Part shown: in pieces, positions 6,230 through 6,437 of the stretch | Numbering within the stretch: position 1 is the first letter of the stretch | Layout: each line of letters opens with the position of its first letter | NCBI GenBank assembly: GCA_013813345.1 | Contig: JACCRW010000195.1 | Location: 1 to 6,437 of the forward strand | DNA length: 6,437 nt | Source: Actinomycetota bacterium | GTDB lineage: Bacteria; Actinomycetota; Thermoleophilia; Gaiellales; Gaiellaceae | Reading direction: 5' to 3' | Translations under genes and position numbers: made by a program | The notes under the pieces: generated by a model | The model's database searches: none | What the model was told of the DNA's origin: nothing | What the model saw: only the letters and a program-made list of their open reading frames with translations

Positions 6230-6349
6230 GTGCCGTCGCTCGAGTCGAAGGCTGAGCAGCGGATCGGCCGCAACTGCCGCGGCAAGGCCGTCTGCCGCGT
6301 TGGGTTCGACAGGACTCACACGATCCGTGCGGTCTTCCGGTGCCGCTGA
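6230..6349 (+). pseudogene. C-terminal-like fragment of an exported Cys-containing repeat protein, or a tiny gene
   Basis: A 39-codon frame runs from GTG 6230 to TGA 6347-6349. Its second half reads NCRGKAVCRVGFDRTHTIRA followed by VFRCR. This matches the pattern C-x-G-x(2,3)-C-x-V-x-hydrophobic-D-x(4)-hydrophobic-x-A-x-F, which commonly closes beta-rich repeat domains of exported bacterial proteins (GxC-TVTMD-VTATF style). No signal peptide, no good ribosome site and no upstream part of such a protein is present: the same frame is closed by TGA at 6161-6163 inside the previous gene. It is best read as the remnant of a lost or truncated gene. A genuine 39-residue peptide or chance coding in GC-rich DNA are the alternatives. 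Confidence 0.35.
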
Positions 6350-6361
6350 GCCGTAGCCGGA

Positions 6362-6367
6362 TACCCT
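6362..6367 (+). promoter_or_regulatory. possible -10 element of tRNA-Ser(GGA)
   Basis: TACCCT fits TAnnnT and lies 11 nt before the first base of the tRNA, leaving room for a start point and a short 5' leader. No clear -35 is seen. Confidence 0.3.
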
Positions 6368-6378
6368 GTCGCTCGCCC

Positions 6379-6437
6379 GGAGAGGTGTCCGAGCGGCCGA
6401 AGGAGCGCGACTGGAAATCGCGTACGCGTCGAAAGGC
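6379..6437 (+). tRNA. tRNA-Ser(GGA), 5' part (cut by window end)
   Basis: The 5' acceptor strand GGAGAGG (6379-6385) is followed by a D arm with stem TCC/GGA (6388-6390, 6402-6404). The anticodon stem is CGCGA (6406-6410) with TCGCG (6418-6422), and its loop is CTGGAAA, giving anticodon GGA (6413-6415), which reads UCC and UCU serine codons. The long variable arm begins at 6423 and is cut off by the window end. The T arm and 3' acceptor strand lie outside. Confidence 0.93.

Overview
The window is high-GC, densely coding bacterial DNA, most consistent with an actinomycetote and possibly the Thermoleophilia (Gaiellales/Solirubrobacterales). The evidence is the strongly G/C-biased third codon positions, an AfsR/BTAD-type regulator of more than 900 codons, a MauE-type redox membrane protein, and a tRNA gene that does not encode its CCA end. 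The lineage is inferred from gene style, not from a marker gene. A tRNA-Ser 3' end lies at the left edge (1-46) and the 5' two thirds of a tRNA-Ser(GGA) at the right edge (6379-6437), both on the + strand.

Left half (234-2984, + strand): three tightly packed genes that look like one operon. They are (1) a small exported beta-rich protein with two cysteines, (2) a membrane protein fusing a MauE/DoxX-type redox domain to an extracytoplasmic TlpA/MauD-like thioredoxin domain (CGPC) and an unrecognised helical C-terminal domain ending in two cysteines, and (3) a very cysteine-rich exported protein (24 Cys) with a twin-arginine-like leader, a proline linker and three degenerate Cys modules. The natural reading is a self-contained disulfide-handling system beside its likely client. 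It parallels MauE/MauD and the disulfide-rich methylamine dehydrogenase light chain, but no dehydrogenase is present and the mature Cys-rich protein has no tryptophan from which to build that cofactor.

Middle (2981-5686, - strand): one large AfsR/SARP-like regulator (winged helix, BTAD, NB-ARC-type ATPase, TPR). It runs tail to tail into the operon, and the two genes share the four bases CTAG as overlapping stop codons. Its start has no Shine-Dalgarno but has TACGAT 7 nt upstream, which suggests a leaderless mRNA.

Right end (5687-6378): a 92-bp divergent intergenic region carrying three copies of GGATCG (two direct, one inverted) and a repeated CCAGCCTC. It is followed by a small protein with a likely dimeric alpha/beta-barrel domain and two competing starts. 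After that comes a 39-codon frame that looks like the C-terminus of an exported Cys-containing repeat protein, then the tRNA-Ser(GGA). No insertion sequence, CRISPR array, integrase or phage gene was seen.
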